A DNA stretch of 64,000 nucleotides from Hirschia maritima DSM 19733. GTDB lineage: Bacteria; Pseudomonadota; Alphaproteobacteria; Caulobacterales; Hyphomonadaceae. Numbering within the stretch: position 1 is the first letter of the stretch; each line of letters starts with the position of its first letter. The position numbers and the translations under genes were made by a program. The stretch spans positions 186,001-250,000 of the forward strand of contig NZ_KB899547.1 in NCBI RefSeq assembly GCF_000378345.1. Direction: 5' to 3'. The notes beneath the pieces were generated by a model. It was not told the DNA's origin. It worked only from the letters and a program-made list of their open reading frames with translations, and made no database searches. Shown here one piece after another: positions 1-7,523 of the stretch.

Positions 1-1
1 G

Positions 2-70
2 GATGAATTGAATATGCGGTTAGAAGATCAATTTTTCAAATCAAGTACGATCACAGATGCGCGTGGTTAA
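2..70 (+). CDS. C-terminal end of a protein cut by the left edge (tentative)
   Basis: An open frame runs in from the window edge through 22 codons (starting DELNMRLEDQFF, ending TDARG) to a TAA at 68-70. A terminator-like hairpin overlaps the stop codon, which is why I read this as a genuine plus-strand gene end. The fragment is too short to recognise a family. The minus-strand gene that follows ends at 103, so the two genes would be convergent. Confidence 0.4.
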   Translation, partial: DELNMRLEDQFFKSSTITDARG

Positions 71-88
71 TTCACGCTTTTTGTGATC
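49..88 (+). terminator. Rho-independent terminator, nested hairpin
   Basis: GCGTG (61-65) pairs with CACGC (73-77), followed directly by TTTTT. An outer pair GATCACA (49-55)/TGTGATC (82-88) encloses it. It would end the gene entering from the left. Confidence 0.55.
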
Positions 89-102
89 GGATGTGATCTC
101 AA

Positions 103-567
103 TTAAGATCGGTCCGTGTTCGTGATAATTTCAGTTGTAACTGAGTTCGCAATAAAGCAATGATCATGTGCTTGATGATGCATGTGTTCTATTTGATCTT
201 TTGTCGGTGTCGGTCCTTCGTAGGAAACGACAGGGTTCAACGTCACTTTAGTAACAGCCATTTTGTTTTCGGCATTTTTCGTCAATTCGCCCGTCGCTTC
301 ATCTTCATAGCTATTGACGACAAAGCCTGCATCGCGTGCCATGTGTAAATAGAACAACATGTGGCAACTCGATAAAGAGGCGATGAATGCTTCTTCCGGA
401 TCTACATTTTCTTCGACAGAATAGGGAATAGGTACAATATGAGGAGAAGAGGATGCGGGCACTTTCAAGCCACCGTCAAACTCCCATTCGTGACCTCGAG
501 AGTGTTTGTTGGCTTTGAAGTCATCATTGTTCCGTGACCAGCGAATAATTGCAGAATGTTGAGCCAT
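103..567 (-). CDS. OsmC/Ohr-family peroxiredoxin-like protein
   Basis: This 154-residue protein belongs to the OsmC family, whose members reduce organic hydroperoxides in the cytoplasm with a pair of cysteines. Both are present: C68 in SLSSCHML and C137 in HDHCFIAN, at the spacing expected for the family. The N-terminal half has the usual beta-rich start ending in PEEAF. It is closer to general OsmC-like proteins than to Ohr proper. The gene stands alone between terminators. Substrate and regulation cannot be read from the sequence. Confidence 0.88.
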   Translation of the reverse strand: MAQHSAIIRWSRNNDDFKANKHSRGHEWEFDGGLKVPASSSPHIVPIPYSVEENVDPEEAFIASLSSCHMLFYLHMARDAGFVVNSYEDEATGELTKNAENKMAVTKVTLNPVVSYEGPTPTKDQIEHMHHQAHDHCFIANSVTTEIITNTDRS

Positions 568-581
568 GTATCCCTATCCAT

Positions 582-614
582 AAAAAACGGGTGCTGACGA
601 AATATCAGCACCCG
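582..614 (-). terminator. Rho-independent terminator of the DUF2853 gene
   Basis: On the minus strand a perfect 10-bp stem (CGGGTGCTGA/TCAGCACCCG, 588-597 and 605-614) is followed by six T. It lies just after the stop of the gene at 644-988. Confidence 0.85.
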
Positions 615-643
615 CTTGAAAATTCTCGCGAATTTCGGACCTA

Positions 644-988
644 CTATTTGTTGTAGATGCCTTCTTTTTTGAAGTGCTTAGCAAGAAGATAATAAACGAC
701 TGCGCGGAATTTGTTGCGCTCAGATTTACCGTATTGCTCGATTACTGCATCAATTGCTGTGTCTAATTCTGGGCCGTCTTTTAGGCCAAGCTTCTTGATA
801 AGGAAGTTGTTTTTCACAGTAGCGATTTCATTAGGGTCTGTCGCAGAAACCGTTGAAGAGTCCTTGTTGTAGATTGATGGTCCACAACCGATTGTCACTT
901 TAGTTAGGAAATCCATATCCGGAGTTACGCCACACTTGTCTTTTAGGTCAGCTGCGTACTTTTGGATTAGCTCATCACGTTTGCTCAT
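644..988 (-). CDS. DUF2853 family protein
   Basis: A 114-residue soluble, charged protein matching the DUF2853 family, which is small, all-helical and of unknown function. Recognisable features are the start MSKRDELIQKYA, the central GCGPSIYN segment and the C-terminal NKFRAVVYYLL helix. Length equals the family norm. A strong Shine-Dalgarno (AAAGGGG) precedes the ATG, so the start is secure. The gene is monocistronic, with its own terminator at 582-614. No function should be inferred. Confidence 0.85.
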   Translation of the reverse strand: MSKRDELIQKYAADLKDKCGVTPDMDFLTKVTIGCGPSIYNKDSSTVSATDPNEIATVKNNFLIKKLGLKDGPELDTAIDAVIEQYGKSERNKFRAVVYYLLAKHFKKEGIYNK

Positions 989-1115
989 TTTATACCCCTT
1001 TAGAGTGGAATCGGTTTGTGATTAACCAAGACTTTCGATGAATTTGCGTAAATTGGCAACTCTCTACCTCAGTCTCAATGTCAATCAGAGATAGTTAAAC
1101 CGGCTGAACAGGAGA

Positions 1116-1526
1116 TTAATAGAAACGACGTGCTTTGACTTTAATGGGCTGCGGCTGTGGCGCAGGCGCAAAAAGGCGTGTGATTAGCGCTTCGATGTCA
1201 GGCATTTTCGGGCCGCGACCGGGTTTGTCATTGTCATCGTCATCTTTGCTAAAGCGTGACCATATCGCGATACCCATTTGAATAGACGCGAACGTTAGTC
1301 CTAGAAAGAAAGTTAGAATAAAAAGGGCAATCCATTTGTCGTCTGATGCAAAGATTAAGTCGCGTAAATTTGCGATATTGAAAATTAAAAGAGCGCTCAC
1401 AAAGAATATGCTGAACAAGAATCCTGATAAAGCTTTACCAGCCAACCATCGTATATTTTTGGCTGTATTATCTTTTTCAGATTGTGCCGCATTCAAGGGC
1501 TCGATTGGGTGTTTTGCATCGACCAT
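1116..1526 (-). CDS. Two-TM membrane protein, hypothetical
   Basis: A 136-residue protein with two hydrophobic helices at about residues 32-52 and 66-90. Between the second helix and a proline-rich tail (APAPQPQPIKV) is an acidic stretch (SKDDDDNDKP). Both termini are probably cytoplasmic. I do not recognise a family. It has no strong Shine-Dalgarno, and no neighbour suggests a role. It could be a small membrane scaffold or accessory protein, but that is speculation. Confidence 0.6.
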   Translation of the reverse strand: MVDAKHPIEPLNAAQSEKDNTAKNIRWLAGKALSGFLFSIFFVSALLIFNIANLRDLIFASDDKWIALFILTFFLGLTFASIQMGIAIWSRFSKDDDDNDKPGRGPKMPDIEALITRLFAPAPQPQPIKVKARRFY

Positions 1527-1605
1527 AAATTAAATATAGGAGCGTTTCCTGAATTGCCAAGCTAGAATAATGATAGTGTGGAATTCTAAATACAATCGTA
1601 ACAAT

Positions 1606-2226
1606 TCAGATCAACGAATAATTGAATGAAATGGAGATGCGTAAATCTTCACCCATATTGGCGGTAACCTCATGGCGTAGCCAGCTTTCCCACATCATGA
1701 CAGTGCCGGGTTCTGGTTTTTCGTATACAAATCGTTGTGCTGAGCGCGGGGCGTCCTTGTTCGGGCCGGGAGCATTCATCATCATAGCTAGGCGCGGGTC
1801 CTCCAGTTTAAGCGCGCCAGCTCCCTCAGGAGTTTTGACATAATATGTACCAGAAATGACTGAATGAGGGTGGATGTGCCCAGAATGGGCCGCTAGAGGG
1901 TTTAGGATGTTGATCCAATAACTATCCATTTCCCATTTTGCGCAGCCAATATCCATGTAGGATGCAGTTGAAAAGTCATTGGCTTTGGCATCCAGCATTT
2001 CTTTTAAATCTGAAAATGCATTCGCGCGATCCGCTAAATCATTGAGTGAAGCGTAAGATGTGTATCCATCATAGCCATTCTCGTCGCACCACTTTTGGCC
2101 AGCTTCATCATCTTCGGCAACTTGTAGGCAGGCTTGTTCAAGATCTGTATTTAGTTCAGCCCAGCCACTTTCTTGAGTGAAACTGTCGCGCAATAATTGT
2201 GTAATAAATAGAGATTGAATAGACAT
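1606..2226 (-). CDS. TIGR02466-type putative 2OG-Fe(II) oxygenase
   Basis: A 206-residue protein resembling the TIGR02466 / putative 2OG-Fe(II) oxygenase group, double-stranded beta-helix enzymes that use Fe(II) and 2-oxoglutarate. The candidate iron ligands are the H-I-H of HIHPHSVISGTYYV (about residues 117-121) and H185 in RHEV. An arginine about 11 residues later (LRIS) would bind 2-oxoglutarate. I start at 2226 (MSIQSLF) because the longer frame adds a poorly conserved leader without a ribosome-binding site. The substrate is unknown. Confidence 0.75.
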   Translation of the reverse strand: MSIQSLFITQLLRDSFTQESGWAELNTDLEQACLQVAEDDEAGQKWCDENGYDGYTSYASLNDLADRANAFSDLKEMLDAKANDFSTASYMDIGCAKWEMDSYWINILNPLAAHSGHIHPHSVISGTYYVKTPEGAGALKLEDPRLAMMMNAPGPNKDAPRSAQRFVYEKPEPGTVMMWESWLRHEVTANMGEDLRISISFNYSLI

Positions 2227-2249
2227 GATGGATCTTCGATAGCTGAAAC

Positions 2250-2282
2250 AAAAAAACGGCCTGATCTGGAGTATCAAGCCGT
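2250..2282 (-). terminator. Rho-independent terminator of sspB
   Basis: On the minus strand ACGGC-TGAT/ATCA-GCCGT form a stem with one internal mismatch (2256-2282), followed by seven T (2250-2256). It lies between the sspB stop and the next gene start. Confidence 0.75.
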
Positions 2283-2307
2283 CATTGTTTTTAATTATAG
2301 CATTCGC

Positions 2308-2841
2308 CTATTTGCGGCGGAATGCGTCAAGTGACACCACTGTGCTTTCTGCTTCCTCTTTGCTTTTGCTTGTATCTTCTTCAGCGGCCGCTTCAGCAAT
2401 GGCAGGAGTGTCATCTCCAAATTCAATTTGGTCGCCACCTTCAATGAGGGCTGTTGTACCCATTTCAAAGACAAGACCGTAATTCACGGAAGGATCGAAG
2501 AAACGAGTGATCGCAGAATAGGGAATAACAAGGTGTTGTGGAACGCCGCCGAACTTTAATACGATTTCAAATGAATCATTGTGAACTTCCAAATCCCAAT
2601 ATTGGTGTTGAATCACAATTGTCATTTCTTCTGGGAAACGGTCTTTAATAGCATCTGCCATACTGATGCCAGGAGCTGCTGTACGGAATGTAACATAGAA
2701 ATGATGACCGCCGGGTAGAGCTTCGCTCTTTGCAGCAAACTTCAAAGCTTCGCGCATCACACCTTTTAATGCGGCTTCGGAAAGAGCTTTATAGCCGATC
2801 AGGTCTTCTGAGGTTCCAGACCCCATTCCATTTTTTGACAT
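2308..2841 (-). CDS. sspB: SspB-family ClpXP adaptor, alphaproteobacterial type
   Basis: SspB tethers ssrA-tagged proteins to the ClpX unfoldase, so it is the partner of the tmRNA tag encoded 8 kb away. The sequence shows the alpha-type SspB fold: an N-terminal helix, a Tudor-like beta core with HHFYVTFRT and PEEMTIVIQHQYWDLEV, then VIPYSAITRFFDPSVNYGL. An acidic linker leads to a short C-terminal VVSLDAFRRK tail, where the ClpX-binding peptide is expected. The start is set at 2841, 7 nt after GGAG. The ATG at 2847 would be only 1 nt from it. Confidence 0.9.
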   Translation of the reverse strand: MSKNGMGSGTSEDLIGYKALSEAALKGVMREALKFAAKSEALPGGHHFYVTFRTAAPGISMADAIKDRFPEEMTIVIQHQYWDLEVHNDSFEIVLKFGGVPQHLVIPYSAITRFFDPSVNYGLVFEMGTTALIEGGDQIEFGDDTPAIAEAAAEEDTSKSKEEAESTVVSLDAFRRK

Positions 2842-2964
2842 TAACATTCTCCAGCAGGACCAGATAGCAGGAAATAAGCAGGATTACGGCTACGTCAATC
2901 CCGTTCTTTTTGCGGGCGAACTGTCTTTTATGAGTTCGCTCTTATATCTGGTGAAATAAATTCA

Positions 2965-2996
2965 CCCTCTGCGCGTATAGTAACACGAGCAGAGGG
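2965..2996. repeat. Intergenic inverted repeat
   Basis: CCCTCTGC (2965-2972) and GCAGAGGG (2989-2996) form an 8-bp stem around a 16-nt spacer. No T run follows on either strand, so it is not a standard terminator. It lies downstream of the DUF3291 gene and may stabilise or end that transcript. Confidence 0.35.
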
Positions 2997-3039
2997 GAGC
3001 TTCTAGGGACAGTGCTAGATCAAAGAAGACAGGCGTCAA

Positions 3040-3498
3040 CTAACAAACTTTTTTCATCCAAGTCTTTAAATTTGTTAGCTTATCCCATCCAAATGCTTCT
3101 TCAGTGGAACCAAATTCATTAAGGTGTTCTAGCTTTTGTCGTGCTTCTTCTAAAGTTGGTTGATGGCCTTTGGGAACCCACCACATGACGAAATGCGCCA
3201 TTTCCATTTGTGGGAACCAATCCTCTTTTTTATCGTAGATTTTTTTGTGAACAGTATTCCAGACATAGTGTTCTAGGTCTTCGGGTGATTCCCACACTGA
3301 CATGTTGACCAACATTTGCGGGTCATCACTCCACGGGATATTTGTGGCTGATCCAGATTTATCTTTAAGTCGCCACACAAAACCTTTGCTACGTTCAGCG
3401 ACACCGTTAATTAAGTCAACGTTGTCTGTGAAACCCGCCATTCGTGGATCATCCATTTCATATAAAGCCCGCGCAATATTTAATTCAGCAAGATGCAT
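3040..3498 (-). CDS. DUF3291 domain protein
   Basis: A 152-residue protein with the DUF3291 signature: LAELNIARALYE at the start, GFVWRL, MSVWESPEDLEHYVW in the middle and MWWVPKGHQPTLEEA near the end. DUF3291 proteins have a dimeric alpha-beta-barrel-like fold similar to antibiotic-biosynthesis monooxygenases, but their function is not established. GGGGA about 9 nt upstream supports the start. The gene is isolated. Confidence 0.85.
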   Translation of the reverse strand: MHLAELNIARALYEMDDPRMAGFTDNVDLINGVAERSKGFVWRLKDKSGSATNIPWSDDPQMLVNMSVWESPEDLEHYVWNTVHKKIYDKKEDWFPQMEMAHFVMWWVPKGHQPTLEEARQKLEHLNEFGSTEEAFGWDKLTNLKTWMKKVC

Positions 3499-3564
3499 AG
3501 CAATAAATCCCCAATTTGAAGTGCATGTAGAATTTGAGTTGCGAGCTTAGCGTGTAAGTTTAAA

Positions 3565-3594
3565 GGCGACGATATTATAACGTTTATCGCCGCC
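3565..3594 (-). terminator. Terminator-like hairpin left behind by metY
   Basis: On the minus strand GGCGGCGAT/ATCGTCGCC is a 9-bp stem with one G-U pair, followed by TTTAAACTT. It sits right after the stop codon of the metY-tail remnant (3606-3650). It is therefore best explained as the original metY terminator, now separated from metY. Confidence 0.45.
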
Positions 3595-3605
3595 ATTTAT
3601 TGGAG

Positions 3606-3650
3606 CTAGCTATTCAAAGCTTGTTCTAGATCAGCGATCAGGCTTCAATG
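3606..3650 (-). pseudogene. Orphan copy of the metY 3' end
   Basis: Read on the minus strand this encodes the last eleven residues of MetY, LIADLEQALNS, plus the TAG stop. It matches 4522-4557 at 32 of 36 positions, and all four differences are synonymous third-position changes. A further eight identical bases (CTTCAATG) follow after a 10-nt deletion. Homology then stops. This is a remnant of a metY gene end, not chance similarity. Confidence 0.7.
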
Positions 3651-3708
3651 GTTTTGAATGAATTGCAGATTTTGTTCTGATATGATGCTGGGTTGGGGAC
3701 CAAATATT

Positions 3709-4512
3709 ATGCTGAAATCAGTTTTACAATTACTGTCCGTAGTCTTTGTATGGATAGGCAGCGCAAGTGCTCAAGATCAATTTTCGGAGAGTACTTTTCG
3801 AGAAAAAATTGAGATATGTGAAGGGAGAGGGATTCAAAGAATCGGTGACGTTTTCTGTTTTACCGGATCGATTCCATTAAAAGCCTCTTTCAATCAATGG
3901 CCGGATCTACTTTCGTCTAAAATTATCGTTATCAATTCTCCAGGAGGAGAAGTAGAAGCGGCCATGAAAATAGCGCGCCACCTTAGTCGGAATGACGTCC
4001 TGACGATAATACATGGATCGTGCAGCTCTAGTTGTGTAAATTATATATTGCCTGCCGCTTCAACGCTGTTTTTAGAAAAAAACACTAATATTTATGGACT
4101 TCATTGGCCGATATTGCCGGAAATGAGTTCAACTGAATTTAGAAATTTATGCGAACATTGGATGATAAAGTTCGGAGACAAAATTCAATATGAATTAGAC
4201 GAGTGCATTGAAGGAAAATATCATCAAAAACGCATTCAAGAGGAATTTTTTGAAGAATTTCCCAATGCCGTTTTCTTGTGGGCAGAATTTTATGCATTGG
4301 CTGAAAAAAGTATTTTTCCGGCGCACACAAAACCCAAATGTCGATATCAAAATTGTTCCTATCACCTGCACGTTAATGAGCGGTATTTGAATATCGTAAA
4401 TCCAAATGCCAAGTATTTTGATTTGTCGAGAACAAATCCTTATTCAAGGTGTCTTGCCAGTGGCGTTTTCTACAAAATGGTGGGACAGCATTGCTACCAT
4501 CCCATCAATTGA
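3709..4512 (+). CDS. Exported ClpP/crotonase-fold protein (COG3904-like)
   Basis: A 267-residue protein with a signal peptide (hydrophobic LLSVVFVWIG, cleavage near ASA-QD). The core resembles periplasmic ClpP-fold proteins. INSPGGEV (about 76-82) is the oxyanion-type motif, S107 within CSSSC takes the nucleophile position, and H132 in YGLHW takes the histidine position. Eight or more cysteines suggest disulfides. The start at 3709 has GGGGA upstream and begins the signal peptide directly. The gene is AT-rich compared with its neighbours. It sits between the metY stop (9 bp away) and an orphan metY tail, suggesting insertion. Peptidase activity is not demonstrated. Confidence 0.65.
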   Translation: MLKSVLQLLSVVFVWIGSASAQDQFSESTFREKIEICEGRGIQRIGDVFCFTGSIPLKASFNQWPDLLSSKIIVINSPGGEVEAAMKIARHLSRNDVLTIIHGSCSSSCVNYILPAASTLFLEKNTNIYGLHWPILPEMSSTEFRNLCEHWMIKFGDKIQYELDECIEGKYHQKRIQEEFFEEFPNAVFLWAEFYALAEKSIFPAHTKPKCRYQNCSYHLHVNERYLNIVNPNAKYFDLSRTNPYSRCLASGVFYKMVGQHCYHPIN

Positions 4513-4521
4513 TAGCAGAAA

Positions 4522-5805
4522 CTAGCTATTCAAAGCTTGCTCAAGATCGGCGATTAGATCATCTGAATCTTCAATGCCGATAGATACGCGGACAAGGTTT
4601 GGTGCTGCGCCAGCCGCTATTTTTTCTTCATCTGTCAATTGGCTGTGTGTTGTGGAGGCCGGGTGGATGATCAGTGATTTTGCATCACCCAGATTGGCGA
4701 CGTGACTGAATAGTTCCAGATTTTCAATCAGCTTCACACATGCTTCGTGTCCGCCTTTCAGCTGAACAGTAAATAGACCACCAGCACCTTTAGGACAGAT
4801 TTTCTCCACGCGGCTGTGATAGGGGGATGATGGAAGGCCAGCATATGTGACTGCTTCTACATGCTCATTACTTTCCAACCAACTCGCGACGATCTTAGCA
4901 TTCTTAACGTGCTCTCGCATGCGCAGTGAGAGAGTTTCAATACCCATGAGCGTGTAGTGAGCCCCTTGTGGGTTCATGGTCATGCCAAGATCGCGAAGTC
5001 CGATTGCTATACCGTGGAATGTGAATGCCATAGGACCGAGCGCCTCAGCGAACACAAGACCATGGTAGGCTGGTTCTGGTTTCGAGAGGGATGGAAATTT
5101 GTCTGTTGCCATCCAGTCAAATTTTCCAGAATCGACAACGACACCACCGGTAACAGAGCCATTGCCTGTTAGGTATTTGGTTGTTGAGTGTACAACCAAT
5201 GTCGCACCATGTTCTATCGGGTTACACAGATAAGGTGTAGCCGTTGTATTATCGACAATCAGGGGAATGCCTGCTTTGTCAGCCACGTTTGCAACAGCGT
5301 CTAAATCTGTGATGTATCCACCCGGATTGGCAATGCTCTCACAAAATATTGCACGTGTGTCGTCGTCAATGGCATCTGCAATGGCTTGCGTATCATCAAA
5401 ATCCACAAATTTGGCAGACCAACCAAAACGCTTAATCGTTTGGGAGAATTGTGTCAGCGTTCCTCCGTAGAGACGTGTGGATGCAACAACATTTTTGCCA
5501 GGCCCCATCAGCGGAAATAGGGCCATGATTTGAGCAGCATGACCTGATGAGCAACATACTGCGCCCGCACCTCCTTCAAGGGCTGCAATGCGTTCTTGAA
5601 GTGCGCCAACTGTTGGGTTTGTCAGACGAGAATAAATGTAACCAACTTCTTGAAGTGAGAAGAGCTTTGCCGCGTGCTCTGGGCTATCAAATACGAAGGC
5701 TGTGGATTGATAAATTGGTGTATTACGTGCGCCTGTCGCGGGATCGGGATTAGCGCCAGCGTGTAATTGATTGGTTGTAAAACCTCGTTTTGATGTATCT
5801 GTCAT
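4522..5805 (-). CDS. metY: O-acetylhomoserine sulfhydrylase (aminocarboxypropyltransferase)
   Basis: A PLP enzyme of the Cys/Met metabolism family that makes homocysteine from O-acetylhomoserine and sulfide in the cytoplasm. At 427 residues it has the length typical of MetY rather than of MetB/MetC (about 390). Visible are IYSRLTNPT, CCSSGHAAQ, the PLP-binding lysine in HSTTKYLTGNG and the C-terminal NLVRVSIGIED. It would use sulfide from the cysI pathway found at the right end of the window. It lacks its own terminator: the next gene's stop is 9 bp away, and a terminator-like hairpin lies beyond an orphan metY tail at 3606. Confidence 0.92.
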   Translation of the reverse strand: MTDTSKRGFTTNQLHAGANPDPATGARNTPIYQSTAFVFDSPEHAAKLFSLQEVGYIYSRLTNPTVGALQERIAALEGGAGAVCCSSGHAAQIMALFPLMGPGKNVVASTRLYGGTLTQFSQTIKRFGWSAKFVDFDDTQAIADAIDDDTRAIFCESIANPGGYITDLDAVANVADKAGIPLIVDNTTATPYLCNPIEHGATLVVHSTTKYLTGNGSVTGGVVVDSGKFDWMATDKFPSLSKPEPAYHGLVFAEALGPMAFTFHGIAIGLRDLGMTMNPQGAHYTLMGIETLSLRMREHVKNAKIVASWLESNEHVEAVTYAGLPSSPYHSRVEKICPKGAGGLFTVQLKGGHEACVKLIENLELFSHVANLGDAKSLIIHPASTTHSQLTDEEKIAAGAAPNLVRVSIGIEDSDDLIADLEQALNS

Positions 5806-5812
5806 ATCAAAA

Positions 5813-5839
5813 TGCCTATTGAAACTTAAATTTTAGGCA
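5813..5839 (-). promoter_or_regulatory. Hairpin covering the metY ribosome-binding region
   Basis: On the minus strand TGCCTA (5834-5839) pairs with TAGGCA (5813-5818), ending 7 nt before the metY ATG. The only Shine-Dalgarno-like AGG lies in the 3' arm. This could control translation. It does not show a SAM-II riboswitch core that I can recognise. Confidence 0.25.
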
Positions 5840-5924
5840 GACGTTATTCTGGGTGAATTGATATGTCCAACGAGATTTTGTGGGCAATGAGTGAGGTTTT
5901 CTAAACCGATAAATAGATGGTCAG

Positions 5925-6308
5925 CTATTTCTCATATAGTTCTAATGGCAAGCCGTCTGGGTCAGCGAAGAATGTAAATCTGTTTTCTGTGTACTCATCA
6001 ACGCGAACATCCTCTACCTCAATATTATTTGATTTTAGGTGTTCCACGATTGGTTCAATTTTATCAACACTGAATGCTAAATGACGCAAGCCTTGTGCTT
6101 CCGGATAGCTTGGACGTTTTGGGGCATCAGGAAAGGAGAATAATTCTATCTGTCCACCATTTGGAAGTGCTAAATCCAGCTTCCAGCTATTGCGCGCTTC
6201 TCGATAGTTTTCATCTATGACTTTCAGGCCAAGCAGATCCACATAGAAATGCTTAGATTTTTCATAGTCTGAACAGATGATGGCTGCATGATGAATTGAA
6301 AGAAGCAT
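5925..6308 (-). CDS. VOC-family protein, YaeR/glyoxalase-like
   Basis: A 127-residue vicinal-oxygen-chelate protein of the YaeR-like group. It has the two beta-alpha-beta-beta-beta modules with candidate metal ligands H7/H8 (SIHHAAI), E in IELFSF, H in LRHLAFSV and E in LPLELYE. The stretch FFADPDGLPLELYE is typical of the family. These proteins are related to glyoxalase I, but their substrate is usually unknown. No clear Shine-Dalgarno is visible. It is the last gene of a loose minus-strand group. Confidence 0.82.
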   Translation of the reverse strand: MLLSIHHAAIICSDYEKSKHFYVDLLGLKVIDENYREARNSWKLDLALPNGGQIELFSFPDAPKRPSYPEAQGLRHLAFSVDKIEPIVEHLKSNNIEVEDVRVDEYTENRFTFFADPDGLPLELYEK

Positions 6309-6403
6309 ATTGGGATGAATAGTCGAAGCGCTTTAAGGCAACCTAAATGATAGCTGTAAATAGTATAGGAATATAAAAAAGTTGGTCAAATGTAAGTTTT
6401 ATG

Positions 6404-6436
6404 CCTGACCCCTTCCGATTTGAGGAAGGAATCAGG
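6404..6436 (-). terminator. Long hairpin after the SDR gene
   Basis: On the minus strand a 13-bp stem with two G-U pairs (arms 6424-6436 and 6404-6416, loop 7 nt) follows the SDR stop. The T run is poor, so it may end or protect the transcript rather than act as a classical terminator. Confidence 0.4.
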
Positions 6437-6475
6437 AAATTGATGATAGAGTTGTAAGCCTAATATATAAGCGTT

Positions 6476-7471
6476 CTAAACATTTGAACGATAAACATAC
6501 TGAACCGCATCTTTAAAAGGACCGCGTCCTAAAAATTTGAGATGCTGATTCCTATTCGCTTCATTTATTGAAGCTTGAGGATGTCCTGAACTGCTTACCA
6601 TAACTCGAAATGGGCGGCTTTTAGCAGGCATGGCAATGGCGTTTGCTATCGCGTTTGGTACATCCATTGGATCACCATTCAGATTGGGAATTTTACCACT
6701 TCCCATGTCGGCGGACATGTTACCATAGCCATCAAGATGGGCTTCATCAGATCTGTTTTTAAGAGCAGCTGTAAGTATTTCCCGAGTAGGCCAGAACTTT
6801 GTGGGATATCCTCCGGGTTGGATAACAGTCACATCAACATTAAACTGAGCCACTTCATATGCCAAAGTCTCTGACATAGCCTCGATAGCAAATTTGGTAG
6901 GGCAGTAATGTCCGATTCCTGGCCAAATCACGCGACCAGATTGCGATGATACATTGATAATGTGTCCAGATTTCCTTTTACGCATTTCTGGTAAAGCTTG
7001 GCGAAGCAGACGCTGATATCCAAAAACATTGGTATCATAGGCCAGTTTTGTGGCATCCATGTCTTGTGCTTCAAGTGGGCCGACGATTGCGATACCGGCA
7101 TTGTTAATCAAAACATCCGGCACACCACCACAGAGTTGCACGGCTTCTTGAAAACCTTTTGCTGCACTTTCGTCTTTCGTGACGTCGATTTCGACAACAT
7201 GAATGTCTAAGTTTTCTGAATTTGCTATTTGCAGCAAATCATCGGCTTCTGCGCGCGGAAGATTTCTCATAGAAGCAATTACTTTGGCACCAAGGCGCGC
7301 ATAGTGCAGCGTGCCTAAATATCCAAAACCACTTGATGCCCCAGTAATAAGGATGGATTGGTTTTCTAAATTTTTAGCTTTGGGAAGTGCGGATGCTTGT
7401 CCACTGAGAGATAGAGCGATTGTGGTTGCTGCCCCGGCGAGCATCAAATTGCGGCGAGTTGTATCTGTCAT
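6476..7471 (-). CDS. SDR-family oxidoreductase with a Tat-type signal
   Basis: A 331-residue short-chain dehydrogenase/reductase. After the leader come the cofactor motif TGASSGFG, NNAG (INNAGIAIVG), the catalytic serine in INVSSQSG and YCPTK (YxxxK). Starting at 7471 gives MTDTTRRNLMLAG with a hydrophobic segment and AxA before LPKA. This resembles a twin-arginine signal and implies export of a folded, cofactor-bound enzyme. The longer frame would overlap the GH16 gene. The substrate is unknown. Confidence 0.78.
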   Translation of the reverse strand: MTDTTRRNLMLAGAATTIALSLSGQASALPKAKNLENQSILITGASSGFGYLGTLHYARLGAKVIASMRNLPRAEADDLLQIANSENLDIHVVEIDVTKDESAAKGFQEAVQLCGGVPDVLINNAGIAIVGPLEAQDMDATKLAYDTNVFGYQRLLRQALPEMRKRKSGHIINVSSQSGRVIWPGIGHYCPTKFAIEAMSETLAYEVAQFNVDVTVIQPGGYPTKFWPTREILTAALKNRSDEAHLDGYGNMSADMGSGKIPNLNGDPMDVPNAIANAIAMPAKSRPFRVMVSSSGHPQASINEANRNQHLKFLGRGPFKDAVQYVYRSNV

Positions 7472-7523
7472 TTTGATACCTTTGTTGGTTGTGAGAGTAA
7501 AAAATTGTTTTTGATGCAATGAG

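Noticed and set aside
5806-5880. SAM-II riboswitch ahead of metY
   Set aside because: A hairpin is present, but I could not find the conserved SAM-II core or pseudoknot strands.
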